NCBI GenBank assembly: GCA_963725415.1
Contig: CAVRZY010000039.1
Span: forward strand, 1 to 9,978
Length of the DNA stretch: 9,978 bases
Source: CAVRZY01 sp963725415
Lineage (GTDB): Bacteria > Acidobacteriota > Terriglobia > Bryobacterales > Bryobacteraceae
Direction: 5' to 3'
Under the pieces are notes generated by a model. That model was not told the origin of the DNA. It saw only the letters and a program-made list of their open reading frames with translations, and ran no database searches. Position 1 is the first letter of the stretch. Each line of letters begins with the position of its first letter. Shown one piece after another: positions 7,571 to 9,978 of this stretch. Position numbers and translations under genes: made by a program.

Positions 7571-8518
7571 TCAAGCGGGAGGCGGATGGTCCAGAATCTG
7601 TTCGCCTTTCCTGCCCCAGTAAATCTTTTTCCCTTCCCGGTAACTCCGGGTGGCCATCACCAGCGCCACCGAGTGGGCAAACCCAGTCTGGATGCTTCCG
7701 TTGGGAGTCTTCCGGGTGCGCAGGCACCGGAACCAGTCGTCGGTGTGGTAGGCGAGGTTCGTGCCAGGCGAAAATGCCGCCGTTGGCCACGGTGTCGTCC
7801 GGGATGAACGTGTCCAGGAAGAAGTGGACCAGCCCGGAACCGTGGCTGTACCACTGGTCGGTGATGCCCCCCGAGAAATCCTTGAAGATGCGGAACTCGA
7901 AGTACGCGCGCGGATCGAACGGCCGCCATGGCCGCCCCAGGAGCCAGCGCTTCCAGTCGGTGTCCTCCTCGCGGACGGCGGCCACATTCGGATCCTTGGG
8001 CAGGTGCCAGCGCGGGCCGTTGAAGTTCCAGCTCTGGCTGATCGAAACGATCTTGCCAGCACCACGTCGCGCGCCAGCTTGGCTTCGTCCAGGGTGTTGG
8101 CCATCGGCTTCTCGCAGTAGCAGTCTTTTCCTGCTCGCACCACCTCGATGAGGATCTTCGCGTGCTGGTGGTCTCCGGTGGCAATCATCACCGCATCCAG
8201 CTCCGGGTCGGCCAGCATCTCCTCGGAGTACTTGTAGGTCCTCGGCCTACGCCCGAACAGCTCTTGGGCATGGTCGGCCGGTCTCTCCCGGTTGACCGAC
8301 CAGATGTCGCACACGCTCCGCAGGTCGAAATTGGGATCTGTCTGGGCGGACAGCTTGAGCATGCGTCTGTGACCGAATGCCCGGTGACCGCATCCGATCT
8401 GGCCAACCTGAATCCGGTCGTTGGCGCCGGCAATCCGGCCGTAGGAACGCGCCGTGACCGGCAGCGCCGCCGCGCTGGCGGCAGTCCGAATGAGATCTCT
8501 GCGCGAAAAGTTTGTCAT
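7571..8518 (-). pseudogene. Tat-exported Gfo/Idh/MocA family oxidoreductase with two internal deletions
   Basis: Known: NAD(P)-dependent dehydrogenases or isomerases of sugars and related polyols. Seen: ATG 8518 behind a GAGGGAG-type site; a twin-arginine signal (SRRDLIRT at residues 5-12); a Rossmann start (IQVGQIGCGHRAFGH); and the catalytic EKP motif (CEKPMANTLDEAKLARDVVLA). The frame then shifts at about 8055-8058 to GKIVSISQSWNFNGPRW...TDWKRWLLGRPWRPFDPRAY...GGIFAWHE, and shifts back at about 7757-7761 to NLAYHTDDWFRCLRTRK...GFAHSVALVMATRSYREGKKIYW. Against the family as I know it, roughly 35 residues are missing at the first junction and roughly 80-90 at the second. The unbroken 315-aa frame is therefore misleading: its middle 100 residues are out-of-frame nonsense. 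Usual relatives are about 430-450 aa. It is probably the first gene of the minus-strand cluster. Assembly error is the alternative. Confidence 0.85.
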
Positions 8519-8582
8519 TTCCTGCTCCCTCGCAAACCGCGCCCGGCTGTGACTTTGGGGCGCCCTGGTGGTACATTACGCT

Positions 8583-8589
8583 GAGGTGG
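8583..8589 (+). promoter_or_regulatory. Ribosome binding site of the amidohydrolase gene
   Basis: GAGGTGG lies five bases before GTG 8595 and fixes that start. The site lies in the 76-bp divergent gap (8519-8594), which must also hold the promoters for both directions. An 8-bp palindrome GGGCGCCC (8558-8565) sits between the genes, but no convincing -35/-10 pair was found. Confidence 0.75.
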
Positions 8590-8594
8590 AACTT

Positions 8595-9978
8595 GTGAAT
8601 CTTCGAATCGCATGCCTGCTGGTTTTCGCCGCCGCAATGCGGCCGCCGCACTCCGTCGCCCAGACCGCGGACCTCATTCTGCACCACGGCAAGATCCTCA
8701 CCGTGAACGCGAAGTTCGACGTCGCCGAGGCCGTCGCGGTGAAAGGCGAACGGATTGTGGCAGTGGGGCGCAATACCGAGGTGCTGCGCCTGAAGGGCCC
8801 CGTCACCCAGATGGTGGATCTCCAGGGCAAGACCGTACTGCCCGGCCTGATCGACAGTCACGTGCATTCCACGGGAGCCTCCATGTACGAGTTCGATCAC
8901 CCCATCCCGGACATGGAGAGCATCGACGACGTGCTGCGGTACGTGCAATCGCGCGCTCAGATCCTCCAGCCCAACGACTGGATCGTGCTCTCGCAGGTGT
9001 TCATCACGCGGCTGCGAGAGCAACGCTATCCCACTCGCGAGGAACTGGACCGGGTGGCGCCCAACAATCCCGTACTCTTTCGCACCGGGCCCGACGCGGC
9101 GCTGAACTCGCTGGCTTTGAAGCTGAGCGGCATCGGCCGGCAGCCGCGGCCGGACGAAGGGCAGTTGGGCAAGGTGGAGCGCGACCCCAAGACCGGGGAA
9201 CCTACCGGCATCATTCGCAGCGCCGGCCGGTTCGTGGCAGCGCGAACCAGCGAACGGAGGCCCACCGCCGCCGACCGCCGCAACCGCATGAAGATGATGC
9301 TGGCGGACTACAACTCGGTGGGCATCACCAGCATCGTGGAACGCACCGCCGGAAGCGACACCGTCGAGCTGTTCCGCGGGTTGCGGGACACAGGCGAGCT
9401 GACCTGCCGCGTCTTCATCACCTACAGCATCGATCCGCAACTGCCCATCGAAGAACTCGAAGAGCAGATCCGCAAGCTGGCCGCCAGCCCGCTGCGCCGG
9501 TACGACAACATGGTCTGGGTGCGCGGGCTTAAGGTATTTCTGGATGGAGGCATGCTGACCGGGAGCGCGTACATGCTCCAGCCGTGGGGCGTCAGCCGGA
9601 TTTACTCCATCACCGACCCCGCTTACCGGGGCATGCTGTACATCGAGCCCGGCAAGCTGTTCCGGATCGCGCGCGCCGCGCTGCGCAATGACATGCAACT
9701 GACGGCGCACACCGTGGGCGACGGCGCGGTGCGGGCGCTGGCCACCGCCTACGAAGAGGTGAACAACGAGTTTCCGGTCCGCGACAAGCGCCCCTGCATC
9801 AGCCATGCCAACTTCATGACCATGGAGGACATCGCGCGCATGGAGCGCGTGGGGATCGTGGCCGATCTCCAGCCCGCCTGGCTGCTGCTGGACGGGGCCA
9901 CGCTGGAAAAGCAGTTCGGTTACGACCGCCTGCGATATTTCCAGCCCTATAAGACGCTGTTCGAGCGCGGCGTGATGG
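8595..9978 (+). CDS. Amidohydrolase family 3 metal-dependent hydrolase (YtcJ-like), 3' end outside the window
   Basis: Known: TIM-barrel metal hydrolases acting on amide, N-acyl or related bonds; the substrate of YtcJ-like members is mostly unassigned. Seen: GTG 8595 behind GAGGTGG, a signal-like N-terminus (about 1-23, ending SVAQ), the beta-sandwich lead-in ADLILHHGKILTVN and VLPGLIDSHVH with the metal-binding His89-x-His91. Further in are the family block KVFLDGGMLTGSA (Lys313 in the position of the metal-bridging residue), AHTVGDGAVRALATAYE (His372) and CISHANFMTMEDIARM (His404). The 461 visible codons contain no frameshift. Family members usually run about 550-600 aa, so the last 100 or so residues, including the final conserved Asp, are missing only because the window ends. 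It is divergent from the Gfo/Idh gene, and its functional link to the glycosidases is unclear. Confidence 0.88.
   Translation, partial: MNLRIACLLVFAAAMRPPHSVAQTADLILHHGKILTVNAKFDVAEAVAVKGERIVAVGRNTEVLRLKGPVTQMVDLQGKTVLPGLIDSHVHSTGASMYEFDHPIPDMESIDDVLRYVQSRAQILQPNDWIVLSQVFITRLREQRYPTREELDRVAPNNPVLFRTGPDAALNSLALKLSGIGRQPRPDEGQLGKVERDPKTGEPTGIIRSAGRFVAARTSERRPTAADRRNRMKMMLADYNSVGITSIVERTAGSDTVELFRGLRDTGELTCRVFITYSIDPQLPIEELEEQIRKLAASPLRRYDNMVWVRGLKVFLDGGMLTGSAYMLQPWGVSRIYSITDPAYRGMLYIEPGKLFRIARAALRNDMQLTAHTVGDGAVRALATAYEEVNNEFPVRDKRPCISHANFMTMEDIARMERVGIVADLQPAWLLLDGATLEKQFGYDRLRYFQPYKTLFERGVM

Noticed and set aside
8612..9532. Plus-strand 306-codon frame starting inside the amidohydrolase
   Set aside because: It is the +2 shadow of the amidohydrolase, Arg-rich with no recognisable motif.
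8247..9806. Long minus-strand open frame (519 codons) opposite the amidohydrolase
   Set aside because: It mirrors the plus-strand amidohydrolase, which has clear family motifs, a ribosome binding site and a signal peptide. The antisense translation shows no recognisable domain, and high GC makes long antisense frames common.
1..9978. CRISPR arrays, tRNA or rRNA genes, integrases and phage genes
   Set aside because: None seen: no regularly spaced repeats, no rRNA or tRNA sequence I recognise, and no recombinase or transposase motifs in any plausible frame.

Overview
This is high-GC bacterial DNA, most like a soil Acidobacteriota of the Bryobacter/Solibacter type. That assignment is an inference. 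It rests on the gene repertoire (exported glycoside hydrolases, a Tat-exported Gfo/Idh/MocA oxidoreductase, a membrane-anchored serine beta-lactamase-like hydrolase), on GTG use, and on intergenic DNA full of small palindromes. No rRNA, tRNA, CRISPR array, integrase or transposase gene was seen.

Layout. Positions 1-1513 hold an intact plus-strand serine hydrolase (class C beta-lactamase/PBP-like) with three predicted C-terminal membrane helices. Positions 1714-1959 hold a small plus-strand gene for a Trp-rich protein with a possible C/H zinc site. Positions 1960-2180 hold a run of hairpins, one of which reads as a terminator for the minus-strand genes. Positions 2181-8518 hold three minus-strand genes, transcribed in the order Gfo/Idh oxidoreductase (8518-7571), GH3 glycosidase (7309-4981), CsxA-like GH2 exo-beta-glucosaminidase (4836-2181). 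From 8595 a divergent plus-strand amidohydrolase runs off the end of the window. The 261-bp gap 7310-7570 is packed with inverted and direct repeats. The 144-bp gap 4837-4980 carries a degenerate CTCTGCG-type repeat and a hairpin.

The main observation is that all three minus-strand genes are disrupted as written, while the flanking serine hydrolase and amidohydrolase read cleanly. GH2 has one +1 frameshift near 3472. GH3 has three single-base indels, near 6163, 6012 and 5886. Gfo/Idh appears to lack two internal blocks, with junctions near 8055 and 7758, which throw its middle 100 codons out of frame and then restore the frame. Restoring the frames gives full-length, recognisable proteins for GH2 (about 884 aa) and GH3 (about 775 aa). 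Either a periplasmic amino-sugar/glucoside degradation cluster is decaying, or the sequence carries indel and assembly errors. The single-base indels fit both explanations; the two block deletions are harder to explain as base-calling error.

If intact, the cluster would act outside the cytoplasmic membrane. The GH2 enzyme would release glucosamine from chitosan-like chains, the GH3 would cleave another beta-linked sugar, and the Tat-exported oxidoreductase would act on a sugar or sugar derivative. The GH3 is itself unusual: the usual nucleophile Asp position reads Glu in a GEGGG motif. I saw no clearly new multi-gene system. The most distinctive items are the shared decay pattern, the atypical GH3 active site, the small Trp-rich protein and the 7373-7549 repeat block.
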